DNA from: Cyanocohniella sp. LLY
Lineage (GTDB): Bacteria > Cyanobacteriota > Cyanobacteriia > Cyanobacteriales > Nostocaceae
Direction of reading: 5' to 3'
DNA length: 52,660 nt
NCBI GenBank assembly: GCA_022241785.1
Contig: JAKOMP010000036.1
Location: forward strand, 1-52,660
How positions within the stretch are numbered: position 1 is the first letter of the stretch; each line of letters starts with the position of its first letter. The position numbers were made by a program, and so were the translations under genes. Under the pieces are notes generated by a model that ran no database searches, was not told the DNA's origin, and worked only from the letters and a program-made list of their open reading frames with translations. Shown here piece by piece: positions 43,571 through 52,467 of this stretch.

Positions 43571-45154
43571 ATGCCCCATTCCGAACCTCCTGAGTCTTTC
43601 GTTGCGGCTGAAACCAAACAGCCAGATGTTACTGATACCCCAAACGTTGAACAGCCAGAGAAAAAACCTCAGCTTCATCAACGGCGGCTTTGGCCTTTAA
43701 TTTTAGGCATCATTATATTAATTGTTGGCGGTGGTGTTGGTTGGCGCTGGTGGCAAAATAGCTTTGCTGGTAATCCACCTCCAGGCGACACAGCTGCTGC
43801 TGGTCAACCAATGGCAGTTCCTGTGAAGATAGCCACTGTAGAAACTGGAACTATAGAAGACAGTTCAATAATTGGTGGGTTTTTGGACTCTCCTGGCTCA
43901 GTAGCAATTCAGCCAGAGACTGATGGGCGGATTAGTCAAATTTTATTTAAAGAAGGCGATCGCGTCCAACAAGGACAAGTGATAATTCGCCTGCAAAGTG
44001 ACGATACCCAAGCTCGCTTACGACAAGCAAGAGCATCGTTAGAACGTACCCAAGCCCGACTTGCAGAACTCAAAGCCGGCACACGTCCTGAAGAAATTGC
44101 CCAAGCCAGAGCTAGATTAGCTCAAGCCGAAACTCGTCTGAGAAATGCCCAAGGTGGAGCGCGTCCAGAAGAAATTGCTCAGGCCCAAGCGCAAATTGAG
44201 GTAGCTAAATCTGATGTGGAATTGGCACAATCAAGAGGTCAGAGGTACCAACAATTAAGAACACAAGGTGCTGTTTCTCAAGACCAACTAGAAGGATTTT
44301 TGGGAGAACAAAGAAGCGCTGAAGCAAGGCTGCAAGAAGCCCAAAGACGGCTTGACCAACTCCGCAAAAGCCGAATTTCTGATATTGATGAACTAGCTGC
44401 GGCTGTAGAACTAGAAAGGCAAAATGTCAGACAACTGGAAAACGGCCCCCGCCCGGAAGAAATTGCTCAAGCCCGTTCTCAAGTTAGTGAAGCCGCCGCC
44501 CAAGTCCAGGTAGCAGAAGTCCAACAAAAATACACAAACGTTGTTGCTCCTTTAACTGGTATTCTCGGTGATATTCCGGTGAGGGTGGGGGATTTTGTCA
44601 GTCAAGGAAATGAACTCACCACACTCAATAGAAATGACTCTTTGGAATTGAATTTAAATGTCCCTTTCAGTGAAGCCGAAAGGTTGCGTGTGGGATTACC
44701 TGTAGAAATACTAGATGCTGAGGGCCAACCTGCGGCTACAGGTAAAGTGAGTTTTATCTCACCCAATATCAATGCTAATACGCAGAATATTGTTGCTAAA
44801 GCCACCTTTGTCAATGCCCAGAACCAAATACTTAATCGCCTGAACGTACAAGCCAAAGTCATCTGGAGTGAACGTCCAGGAATTTTAGTTCCCACAGAAG
44901 CCATCTCGCGCATGGGGGGGCAAAATTTTGTGTTTGTAGCCCAAGCACCAGCAGAAACCCAACCAGGAATGCCGAATCTGGTAGCTCAACAAAAACCCGT
45001 GAAGTTAGGAGCCATTGAAGGCAATAATTATCAAGTTCTAGAAGGACTGGAAGCTGGAGACAACATCGTTGTTTCTGGCATTCTCAACCTCACAAATGGT
45101 GCGCCAATCATACCTGCATCCGCAGAAATGGGGAATGGAAAACCCCAGGAATAA
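43571..45154 (+). CDS. HlyD-type periplasmic adaptor (membrane fusion protein) of an RND pump
   Basis: A 527-aa adaptor. A 35-40 residue cytosolic head is followed by a single membrane anchor (LWPLILGIIILIVGGGVGW). The lipoyl/barrel-sandwich start (GSVAIQPETDGRISQILFKEGDRVQ) leads into an unusually long coiled-coil hairpin (about residues 140-310). The hairpin contains three RPEEIAQA(R/Q) repeats. The second half returns to the lipoyl (VVAPLTGILGDIPVRVGDFV), beta-barrel and membrane-proximal domains. It forms an operon with the RND gene 130 bp downstream. The long hairpin may reach an outer-membrane TolC-like channel, which is not in the window. Confidence 0.92.
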   Translation: MPHSEPPESFVAAETKQPDVTDTPNVEQPEKKPQLHQRRLWPLILGIIILIVGGGVGWRWWQNSFAGNPPPGDTAAAGQPMAVPVKIATVETGTIEDSSIIGGFLDSPGSVAIQPETDGRISQILFKEGDRVQQGQVIIRLQSDDTQARLRQARASLERTQARLAELKAGTRPEEIAQARARLAQAETRLRNAQGGARPEEIAQAQAQIEVAKSDVELAQSRGQRYQQLRTQGAVSQDQLEGFLGEQRSAEARLQEAQRRLDQLRKSRISDIDELAAAVELERQNVRQLENGPRPEEIAQARSQVSEAAAQVQVAEVQQKYTNVVAPLTGILGDIPVRVGDFVSQGNELTTLNRNDSLELNLNVPFSEAERLRVGLPVEILDAEGQPAATGKVSFISPNINANTQNIVAKATFVNAQNQILNRLNVQAKVIWSERPGILVPTEAISRMGGQNFVFVAQAPAETQPGMPNLVAQQKPVKLGAIEGNNYQVLEGLEAGDNIVVSGILNLTNGAPIIPASAEMGNGKPQE

Positions 45155-45284
45155 TTCGTAATTGAATGATTTTGGCAGCAGAATTTGAGTTTTAGACGTT
45201 AGATGGAAAATCCTCAATCTAATATCCAAAATTGGTTGACTAAATTCCTAACTACCGATTTCCATTTACAAATTTCTCAAATCT

Positions 45285-48200
45285 ATGTTTGTTAATTTTT
45301 TTATTAAACGGCCAGTTTTTGCTACAGTTTGTGCATTAATTGTGCTGTTATTGGGATTGATTTGTCTTCCCACTCTGCCCATTGCTCGTTTCCCAGAGAT
45401 TGCTCCTACTCAAATTAACGTCACCGCCAACTATAGCGGCGCTAGTGCTGAGGACGTAGAAAGCGGGGTGACCAACATCTTAGAAAGGCAAATCAACGGG
45501 ATTGAAGGTATTCGCTACATTACCTCTAGTAGTAGTAACGATGGCTCGACTAATATTACAGCTACCTTCGATTCATCCCGAAATGCCGATATTGCGGCTG
45601 TGGATGTGCAGAACCGGATTTCTATTGCTCAACCCCAACTGCCAGAAGCTGTACAACGCACGGGTGTTAGAGTAACACAGCAATCTAACAATATACTTTT
45701 AGCAATTGGGATATTTGCTGAAAATGATGAATATGACAATATATTTTTAAGTAACTATGCTGACCTTTACTTAGCAGATGCCTTAAAAAGAATCAAAGGC
45801 GTTAGCAACGTGCAAATTTTTGGCGAACGCCGTTACGCCATGCGTCTGTGGTTAGATCCCAATCGCCTTGCTAGTCGGGGGCTAACGACTGCGGATGTCG
45901 CCAATGCCTTATCTGAACAAAATTTGCAAGTCGGTGCGGGGAGTATTGGTCAAGAACCTGCTCCTGAAGGGCAAAGATATCAAATTGATGTGCGTGCTGT
46001 TAGTAGACTCACCGAACCATCAGAATTTGACGAAATTGTCCTGAGAGCTAACGATGATGGCACCTTAATCAAGCTTAAAGATGTCGGTAGAGCAGAACTA
46101 GGAGCAGAAAATTACAACTCATTTTTGCGATATCGTGCCAAAGATGCTGTAGGTTTGGGCATTTATCAGCTTCCTGGGAGTAATGCCTTAGATGTGGCGC
46201 GGGGAGTTAGGGCAGAAATGGCGCGACTAGCTCCCACTTTTCCGCCGGGAATACAGTATGAGGTAGCCTTTGACACTACACTCTTTGTGGAAGAGTCGAT
46301 GTTAGAAGTAGTCAAGACTCTAATTGCCGCAGTCATACTAGTTGTGATTGTGATTTTTGTGTTCTTGCAGGACTGGAGAACCACTTTAATTCCCGCACTG
46401 ACGGTGCCTTTGTCTCTGATTGGGACATTTATTTTTGCCAGGATTTTTGGCTTTTCCATTAATAGTTTGACCTTATTTGGTCTGACTTTAGCATCTGGGA
46501 TGGTGGTAGACGATGCCATCGTTGTAGTTGAGCAGATCAGCCGTTTTATCCAGGATAAAGGCATGAGTCCGCGCCGAGCAGCCAGTGAATCAATGGCCGA
46601 ACTATTTGGTGCAGTAATTGCCACTTCTTTGGTGCTGATGGCGGTATTTATCCCCGTGGCCTTTTTTCCCGGAAGTACTGGCGCACTTTATCGGCAATTT
46701 GCCCTGACTATCGCCTTCTCCATTGTGATTTCTACTTTTCTGGCTTTGACTCTGACACCTTCTTTGTGTGCCTTACTGCTACGTCCTGGACAGAAAGCTT
46801 CAGGTTGGCTGGGTCGGGTTTTTGATCGAGTTAATCAATTGCTGGACTCAGTACAACGCAGCTATGAGCGATCGCTTCATTTTCTCATCCGCTTCAAAAA
46901 CATTATTATCGGACTATTCATTGTCTCTTTGGGAATGACGGCTTGGCTTTATGTCACAGTACCTACAGCCTTTCTCCCAGACGAAGATGAAGGCTTTTTT
47001 ATTACACTGATCCAAGGGACGCAAGGGGTTTCACTGCAATATACCAGTGATGTCATTGCCCAGGTAGAAAAAGAAATCTTGGCAATTCCTGAAGTCGTGG
47101 GAACCTTCGCTGTGGGTGGGTTTAGTTTCAGTGGTAATACTGCCAATAACGGTATTATATTTACAACTTTAAAACCTTGGGCAGAACGGTCACGACCAGA
47201 CCAATCAGTACAGGCGATTCTTGGTAAGTTAAGAGGGCAATTATTCGCCATAACAGAAGCCAGAGTCTTTCCTGTGAATCCACCGCCTATTCAGGGATTA
47301 GGTAACTTTGGCGGCTTCAATTTCCAACTGCAAGACCAAAGAGGTAATAGTGGCTTGGACAGTTTAGTCCAATCAATGGGTCAATTACTTGGTCGTGCCA
47401 ACCAAACACCAGGATTACAAGCTGTATTTAGCACTTTTGCCGCACAAACACCACAATTGCTGGTAGAGGTAGATCGTAATCGAGCCAAAGCACTACAAGT
47501 TTCCATAGATGATATCTTCCGGACTCTGCAAACTGCTTTGGGTTCTCAATATGTCAATGATTTCAACCTCCAGCAGCGTAATTATCGAGTTTATATCCAA
47601 GCCGACCAACAGTTTCGCTCTAACCCCAAAGATATCGGTCAACTATATGTTCGTTCTCAAACCAATCAAATGATTCCTTTGAGAAACTTAATTACAACTA
47701 CTGATGTTGTGGGAGCGCAAACGATTAATCACTATAATCTCTTTCGCTCAATTGAAATCAATGGTTCTGCTGCACCCGGTGCTAGTTCTGGCGATGCGAT
47801 TCAGGCTATGGAACAGGTGGCTCAAGAAGTTTTACCACCAGGTTTTGGTTATGAGTGGTCAGGAACTGCATTAGAAGAAATAGAATCTGGCGGTTTAGCA
47901 CCCATTATCTTTGGTTTGGGAATTGTCTTTGTCTTTTTAGTGCTAGCTGCTCAGTATGAGAACTACATAGACCCCTTAATTATTCTGTTATCAGTGCCTT
48001 TAGCAATTTTTGGCGCTCTGATAGCTCAATCAATGCGAGGTTTTGCCAATGATGTTTACTGTCAAATCGGTCTAGTGATGTTGATTGGTTTGGCTAGTAA
48101 GAATGCGATTTTGATTGTGGAATTTGCCAACCAACTGCGGGATGAAGGGCTTTCCATTACTAAAGCGGCTGTAGAGGCTGCACAAGGGCGTTTACGCCCG

Positions 48201-48476
48201 ATTTTGATGACGGCTTTTTCGACGCTGCTGGGTATTTTTCCCTTGACTATTGCCACAGGGGCTGGTGCGGGAAGTCGTCTGTCTTTGGGAACAACAGTTT
48301 TTGGTGGCATGTTAATTGCTACTTTCTTAAGTTTGTTTGTCGTGCCCATTTTATATATCGTGATTAAGATGACTACAGAGCGTTTGTTCAAGCGTAATCG
48401 TCATCAAACAATGTCATTAGAGGTTGCTTCCCCTGATAATCAAACTGCCACATATTCGGCCAGAAATGACGACTAA
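45285..48476 (+). CDS. RND efflux transporter, HAE1/AcrB-like
   Basis: A 1063-aa inner-membrane proton antiporter of the hydrophobe/amphiphile efflux class. It begins MFVNFFIKRPVFATVCALIV and has the usual twelve membrane helices with two large periplasmic loops. The proton-relay motif GMVVDDAIVVVEQI in TM4 (two consecutive Asp) is intact. VPLSLIGTF and the C-terminal AAQGRLRPILMTAFSTLLGIFPL motif match the family. Substrates, probably lipophilic compounds or cell-envelope material, cannot be predicted. It follows the adaptor gene and ends at a clear terminator. Confidence 0.95.
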   Translation: MFVNFFIKRPVFATVCALIVLLLGLICLPTLPIARFPEIAPTQINVTANYSGASAEDVESGVTNILERQINGIEGIRYITSSSSNDGSTNITATFDSSRNADIAAVDVQNRISIAQPQLPEAVQRTGVRVTQQSNNILLAIGIFAENDEYDNIFLSNYADLYLADALKRIKGVSNVQIFGERRYAMRLWLDPNRLASRGLTTADVANALSEQNLQVGAGSIGQEPAPEGQRYQIDVRAVSRLTEPSEFDEIVLRANDDGTLIKLKDVGRAELGAENYNSFLRYRAKDAVGLGIYQLPGSNALDVARGVRAEMARLAPTFPPGIQYEVAFDTTLFVEESMLEVVKTLIAAVILVVIVIFVFLQDWRTTLIPALTVPLSLIGTFIFARIFGFSINSLTLFGLTLASGMVVDDAIVVVEQISRFIQDKGMSPRRAASESMAELFGAVIATSLVLMAVFIPVAFFPGSTGALYRQFALTIAFSIVISTFLALTLTPSLCALLLRPGQKASGWLGRVFDRVNQLLDSVQRSYERSLHFLIRFKNIIIGLFIVSLGMTAWLYVTVPTAFLPDEDEGFFITLIQGTQGVSLQYTSDVIAQVEKEILAIPEVVGTFAVGGFSFSGNTANNGIIFTTLKPWAERSRPDQSVQAILGKLRGQLFAITEARVFPVNPPPIQGLGNFGGFNFQLQDQRGNSGLDSLVQSMGQLLGRANQTPGLQAVFSTFAAQTPQLLVEVDRNRAKALQVSIDDIFRTLQTALGSQYVNDFNLQQRNYRVYIQADQQFRSNPKDIGQLYVRSQTNQMIPLRNLITTTDVVGAQTINHYNLFRSIEINGSAAPGASSGDAIQAMEQVAQEVLPPGFGYEWSGTALEEIESGGLAPIIFGLGIVFVFLVLAAQYENYIDPLIILLSVPLAIFGALIAQSMRGFANDVYCQIGLVMLIGLASKNAILIVEFANQLRDEGLSITKAAVEAAQGRLRPILMTAFSTLLGIFPLTIATGAGAGSRLSLGTTVFGGMLIATFLSLFVVPILYIVIKMTTERLFKRNRHQTMSLEVASPDNQTATYSARNDD

Positions 48477-48514
48477 TAATTAGACGTTTGGCAAAAAGCC
48501 AAATCAGCAAAAAA

Positions 48515-48557
48515 CAAACCACAGATAGAAATCAAGAGTTTATCTGTGGTTTTTTTA
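48515..48557 (+). terminator. Terminator of the efflux operon
   Basis: AAACCACAGATA and TATCTGTGGTTT form a perfect 12-bp stem followed by a T-run, ~40 nt after the RND stop. Confidence 0.88.
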
Positions 48558-48819
48558 TGTAATTAATATTTCCTATAAGCCTAAGTAATATTTAGTAGGT
48601 ATATTATCAGTAAAGTTGTAAAAACTAATCCTCAAACCACGCTATACCTGGATATAAATTGAATCATCGTCCAGGGAAAAAACTTAACTGGGCACTCCTA
48701 GCTTCAGAGCTACGTCACCTATCTTACTGTGCTAAGTCTGCTTCGATTTCTCGGATGCAAACATTTGATGTGCATGGAATGAACAAACTATCAATTAACA
48801 AATCCTTTAGTAAACATAG
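48558..48819. other. Spacer before the GHL10 hydrolase
   Basis: About 260 bp, AT-rich, probably containing the hydrolase promoter. I see no repeat family member or RNA gene. Confidence 0.4.
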
Positions 48820-50097
48820 ATGTTCGTAGATGATATGGCTAGTAAATTTCATCACACAAGAATGCTATGGCATGGATGGGGAGCTAACACATTATTCAAG
48901 CTGATGAAGTTACCTTTGATTGAGCGAGCGCTCAAAAGTTTTTCCCCCATTCTCGTTTTAATATCATTTGTTGCCGTACTGCTACTCAATAGTTTGAGTC
49001 CGTCCATCGCCCAACTACCGCGTCAGGAGATTCGCGGGGTTTGGATTACCAACAATGACTTTAACGTTCTCAAAGAGCGTGCCAAAGTGCAAGAGGCCAT
49101 GACTCAATTGCGGCAACTCCACTTCAACACGATTTATCCTGTGGTATGGAATTCTGGCTATGTCATGTATCCTAGTGCCGTGGCGCAACGCACTGGTATT
49201 CAACCCTTTGTCTTTCGCGGCTCAGATGGCCATGATATTCTCGCAGACTTAATTACCCAAGCCCACAGCCGGGGACTTTTGGCAATTCCCTGGTTTGAGT
49301 TTGGCTTCATGGCTCCCCCAACTTCCGAATTAGCGTTGGATTATCCACAGTGGTTAACTCAAAAACGAGACGGTAGCCAAACTTCAATTAGTGCGGCTGG
49401 TGAAGTTGTGTGGCTCAATCCCTTCCATCCCGAAGTCCAGCAGTTTATCACCGATCTCGTAGTGGAAACCGTCACTCAATATGATGTCGATGGCATTCAA
49501 TTTGACGATCATATGAGTTTGCCCCACGAATTTGGTTACGATCCCTACACCATCGCCTTATACACCCAAGAAACTAATAATAGTCCCCCAAGTAATCCCC
49601 AAGATCAATCATGGATGCGTTGGCGGGCAGATAAAATCACAGCGTTTATGGTGCAACTTAATCAAGCGGTGAAGGCCAGAAAACCCAACGCCATTTTCTC
49701 AGTTTCTCCCAATTACTACGATTTTGCTTACAAATTTCAACTCCAAGACTGGCTAGCTTGGATGCGGCAGAACATTGTAGACGAGCTAATTGTGCAGATA
49801 TATCGTCCCGATCTCCAAAGCTTTGTCAATAATATTTCCCGCAGAGAAATTGAAGAAGCCCAACAAATGATTCCCACAGGCATTGGTATTATGACAGGTT
49901 TACGCAATCGACCTGTACCTATGCAACAAATTAAATCACAGGTACAGGCTGCCCAAGCACGCGGCTTAGGAGTCACCTTCTTTTACTACGAAACCCTGTG
50001 GAACTCTGCCCCAGAACCTCCCAGCCAGAGGATAGCAGGATTTCAAAATCTCTTCCCAGTTCCCGCGTTTCGCTCGGCCATGGGAAGAGGAGAGTAA
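48820..50097 (+). CDS. Family 10 (GHL10/DUF187-type) glycosylhydrolase-like protein, secreted or anchored
   Basis: A 425-aa (beta/alpha)8-type hydrolase. The N-terminus contains a hydrophobic signal or anchor segment (ILVLISFVAVLLLNSL) ending near SIAQ. The body starts EIRGVWITNNDFNVL. The conserved acidic residues lie in YDVDGIQFDDHMSLPHEFGY and in LIVQIYRPDLQSF. Relatives are thought to act on wall or surface glycans. Several ATGs (residues 1, 6, 15, 29) could start it and I kept the first. It converges on the EAL gene with a 26-bp gap, which leaves no room for a classic terminator. Confidence 0.8.
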   Translation: MFVDDMASKFHHTRMLWHGWGANTLFKLMKLPLIERALKSFSPILVLISFVAVLLLNSLSPSIAQLPRQEIRGVWITNNDFNVLKERAKVQEAMTQLRQLHFNTIYPVVWNSGYVMYPSAVAQRTGIQPFVFRGSDGHDILADLITQAHSRGLLAIPWFEFGFMAPPTSELALDYPQWLTQKRDGSQTSISAAGEVVWLNPFHPEVQQFITDLVVETVTQYDVDGIQFDDHMSLPHEFGYDPYTIALYTQETNNSPPSNPQDQSWMRWRADKITAFMVQLNQAVKARKPNAIFSVSPNYYDFAYKFQLQDWLAWMRQNIVDELIVQIYRPDLQSFVNNISRREIEEAQQMIPTGIGIMTGLRNRPVPMQQIKSQVQAAQARGLGVTFFYYETLWNSAPEPPSQRIAGFQNLFPVPAFRSAMGRGE

Positions 50098-50123
50098 GGA
50101 TATGGTATGGGGCAATGGGGCGA

Positions 50124-51872
50124 TTATTCGTTTTTGCCCCTTTGTCCCGACTCCCGACTCCCTACTACCATCATTTCCCTCGATTGAGAACTCATCTTGA
50201 GCATTGGGGCAATTGTCTCAGCCGGAACAGGGCGACTAAAGTAAAAACCTTGACCTTCGTCACATCCACGTTTTTGTAAGTATTCCATCTGTTCTTGGGT
50301 TTCTACTCCCTCTGCTGTGATAGCTAACCGCAGGCTTTTTGCTAGGGCAATGATGGCATTGGTGACAGCAGCACTATCAGGATTAGAGATAACATCCTGC
50401 ACAAATGAGCGATCAATTTTCAGCATGTTTACAGGAAATTGCTTCAAGTAGTTCAAGGAGGAATAGCCTGTGCCGAAGTCATCTAAAGCTATTGATATAC
50501 CTAGTTCTCGTAATTTGTGTAAGGTTTCCACAGATCTGTGAATGTCAGTCATCAAGAAACTTTCCGTCACTTCTAGTTCTAAGTAAGCAGCTGCCATTCC
50601 TGTATCCTCAAGAATCTGGCTGACGACTTGCACCAGATTCGGTTGTTCAAACTGTCGAGCCGAAAGGTTGACGGAGATGCGAATAGGAGACATTCCCGCA
50701 AGTTGCCAGGCACGATTTTGGGCACAAGCGGTTCGTAAAACCCATTCACCAATGGGCACAATCAAATCATTAGCTTCGATAATGGGAATAAACTTGGCTG
50801 GGGAAACCAAACCTCTTATGGGATGTTGCCAGCGAACGAGAGCTTCATTTGCTATTACTTGTCCGCTGTGTAAATCAATCAGAGGTTGATAATAAACTCG
50901 CATTTCGCCACGCTCAAGGGCACCGTGTAATTCGTTTTCTAGGGCTAATCTTTCCTGGATTTGAGCATTTATCTCTGGTGAATAAAACTGATGTTGACCA
51001 CGCCCTTGCTGTTTGGCTTGGTACAAAGCTATATGAGCCTGTTGCAAGAGTTGATCTACGTCATGGCAATTATCTAAACCATTAAAGATGATACCGATGC
51101 TGGCTGTAATATGAATGCGGTTGCCATCTAAAGAGAAGGGTTTTGCTAAGGTACTCTGCAACAACTGGGCAAGGTGGATGACACTTTCAAAACAGGGAAG
51201 ATCTATCCGCGCGATCGCAAATTCATCTCGACTCACATGGGCCAGGATATCTGTTGGTGCTAAACAAGTTATCAACCGCTGGGTAACTGCTCTTAAAAGT
51301 AAGTTTGCAGTTTCATGTTCTAAGGCATGACTCATGCCGATAAAATCATCAATAGCTAGTAAAAACACAGCTACAACCCTCTGGCTGTGCTGAGGTTGGA
51401 ATAAAGTTTGATGCAGGCGATCGCAAAATAGATCCCGATTGGGTAATCCAGTTAAATTATCGTAGTTACTGATGTGGTGAATTAATTCGTCTAATTTGTG
51501 AAGAGTCTGTGAGGTATCTGCCATGAGGCTTCCTGCTTCATCAGCAAATTTTGTCGGCAGTTTGGGTAATGTTTTAGTGGTGAGATAATCTTGTAAAGCC
51601 ACAGAGGTCAAAATCACCGGAGCCAGCAGGAGGCGTAATGCATAGAGAGTGACTACAGTACCCACTAATGTAGCTAACAGGGCAATCAATAAAACTGGCA
51701 GCGCCATATCCCAAGAATAGGAATTTGAGATTACAAAACTGAACAGCAAAGTCAGAAGTGGGACATGAGTTCCTAAAAATGCCACCAACATGATTTTAGC
51801 GGTGTAACTTTTTTTGAACCATCGAACCTGAGCTAGTAATGAATATAAGTGAAGTTTATTTTGACTCTTCAT
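50124..51872 (-). CDS. Membrane-bound GGDEF/EAL protein with degenerate GGDEF site
   Basis: A 582-aa cyclic-di-GMP protein. Two N-terminal membrane helices (MLVAFLGTHVPLLTLLFSF and PVLLIALLATLVGTVVTLY) are followed by a HAMP-like linker and a GGDEF-fold domain from ~150. Its active-site motif reads S214-R-D-E-F218 instead of GGDEF. The EAL domain has E343-A-L345, the DDFGTGYSSL loop and AEGVET, so the phosphodiesterase could be active while the cyclase probably is not. I used the ATG at 51872; a TTG start lies at 51914. The last ~14 residues (VVGSRESGQRGKNE) come from C-rich low-complexity DNA, so the C-terminus has probably been extended. Confidence 0.9.
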   Translation of the reverse strand: MKSQNKLHLYSLLAQVRWFKKSYTAKIMLVAFLGTHVPLLTLLFSFVISNSYSWDMALPVLLIALLATLVGTVVTLYALRLLLAPVILTSVALQDYLTTKTLPKLPTKFADEAGSLMADTSQTLHKLDELIHHISNYDNLTGLPNRDLFCDRLHQTLFQPQHSQRVVAVFLLAIDDFIGMSHALEHETANLLLRAVTQRLITCLAPTDILAHVSRDEFAIARIDLPCFESVIHLAQLLQSTLAKPFSLDGNRIHITASIGIIFNGLDNCHDVDQLLQQAHIALYQAKQQGRGQHQFYSPEINAQIQERLALENELHGALERGEMRVYYQPLIDLHSGQVIANEALVRWQHPIRGLVSPAKFIPIIEANDLIVPIGEWVLRTACAQNRAWQLAGMSPIRISVNLSARQFEQPNLVQVVSQILEDTGMAAAYLELEVTESFLMTDIHRSVETLHKLRELGISIALDDFGTGYSSLNYLKQFPVNMLKIDRSFVQDVISNPDSAAVTNAIIALAKSLRLAITAEGVETQEQMEYLQKRGCDEGQGFYFSRPVPAETIAPMLKMSSQSREMMVVGSRESGQRGKNE

Positions 51873-52467
51873 AGATGCTGAGTGAAAAGTGGAAGTTGAT
51901 AATTTCCTGACCAATTACCCTGATAACATCGTGTCTTTGACTCACAATTTAGTGAAATCAATGACTCTATTAGCAAACAAACAATAGGTCATATATTATG
52001 TTTCCCAATCAGATATTTATACATAATAAATCAATAGTTGATTTTTGTTAACTTCTAGTCAATAGGTAGCTTTATTCTGAAATTACTAGTTAATAAACTT
52101 ATTACCAAACATAAGGAGAATAAACTTCTATAATTGCCCCAATATAAAGTTATGAATAAATGAATATCAGTATATCCAACAGTTAAACAATAGGGAGCAT
52201 CCCAATTTGGCGAAAATATCAGGGACTGACGCAAAAATTCTATTAAACTTTCTTAACTTTTTGCCGTTTGCACGCCAGTTGCTCATGGGAAATCCTGATG
52301 CCTACGGCAAGTTTCACGGTAAGCGCAGCTATGCCCGTTAGGGCTTTACAGCAGTTCCTCATGGAGAAACCCAAATCTTCTGCCTGTTGGGTATGGGAGC
52401 ATCCCAGTTTTTTGCAAAGAAGGCGAAAATCAGTCAGGATAAGTAAGACGAGTGTATTTACTTACCG
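51873..52467. other. AT-rich spacer leading into an insertion sequence
   Basis: About 600 bp. The first half is AT-rich and holds the EAL gene promoter. The second half contains two GGGAGCATCCCA-type copies (52193 and 52395) and a GGTAAGCG..AGC.ATGCCC palindrome-rich stretch like that at 42830. No further gene was recognised. Confidence 0.5.
52193..52233 (+). repeat. IS left-end-like sequence, upstream copy
   Basis: GGGAGCATCCCA, then TTTGGCGAAAATATCAG, matching the sequence at 52395-52430 that precedes the transposase gene. It may be the end of a removed or truncated related element, or a MITE derived from it. Confidence 0.5.
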
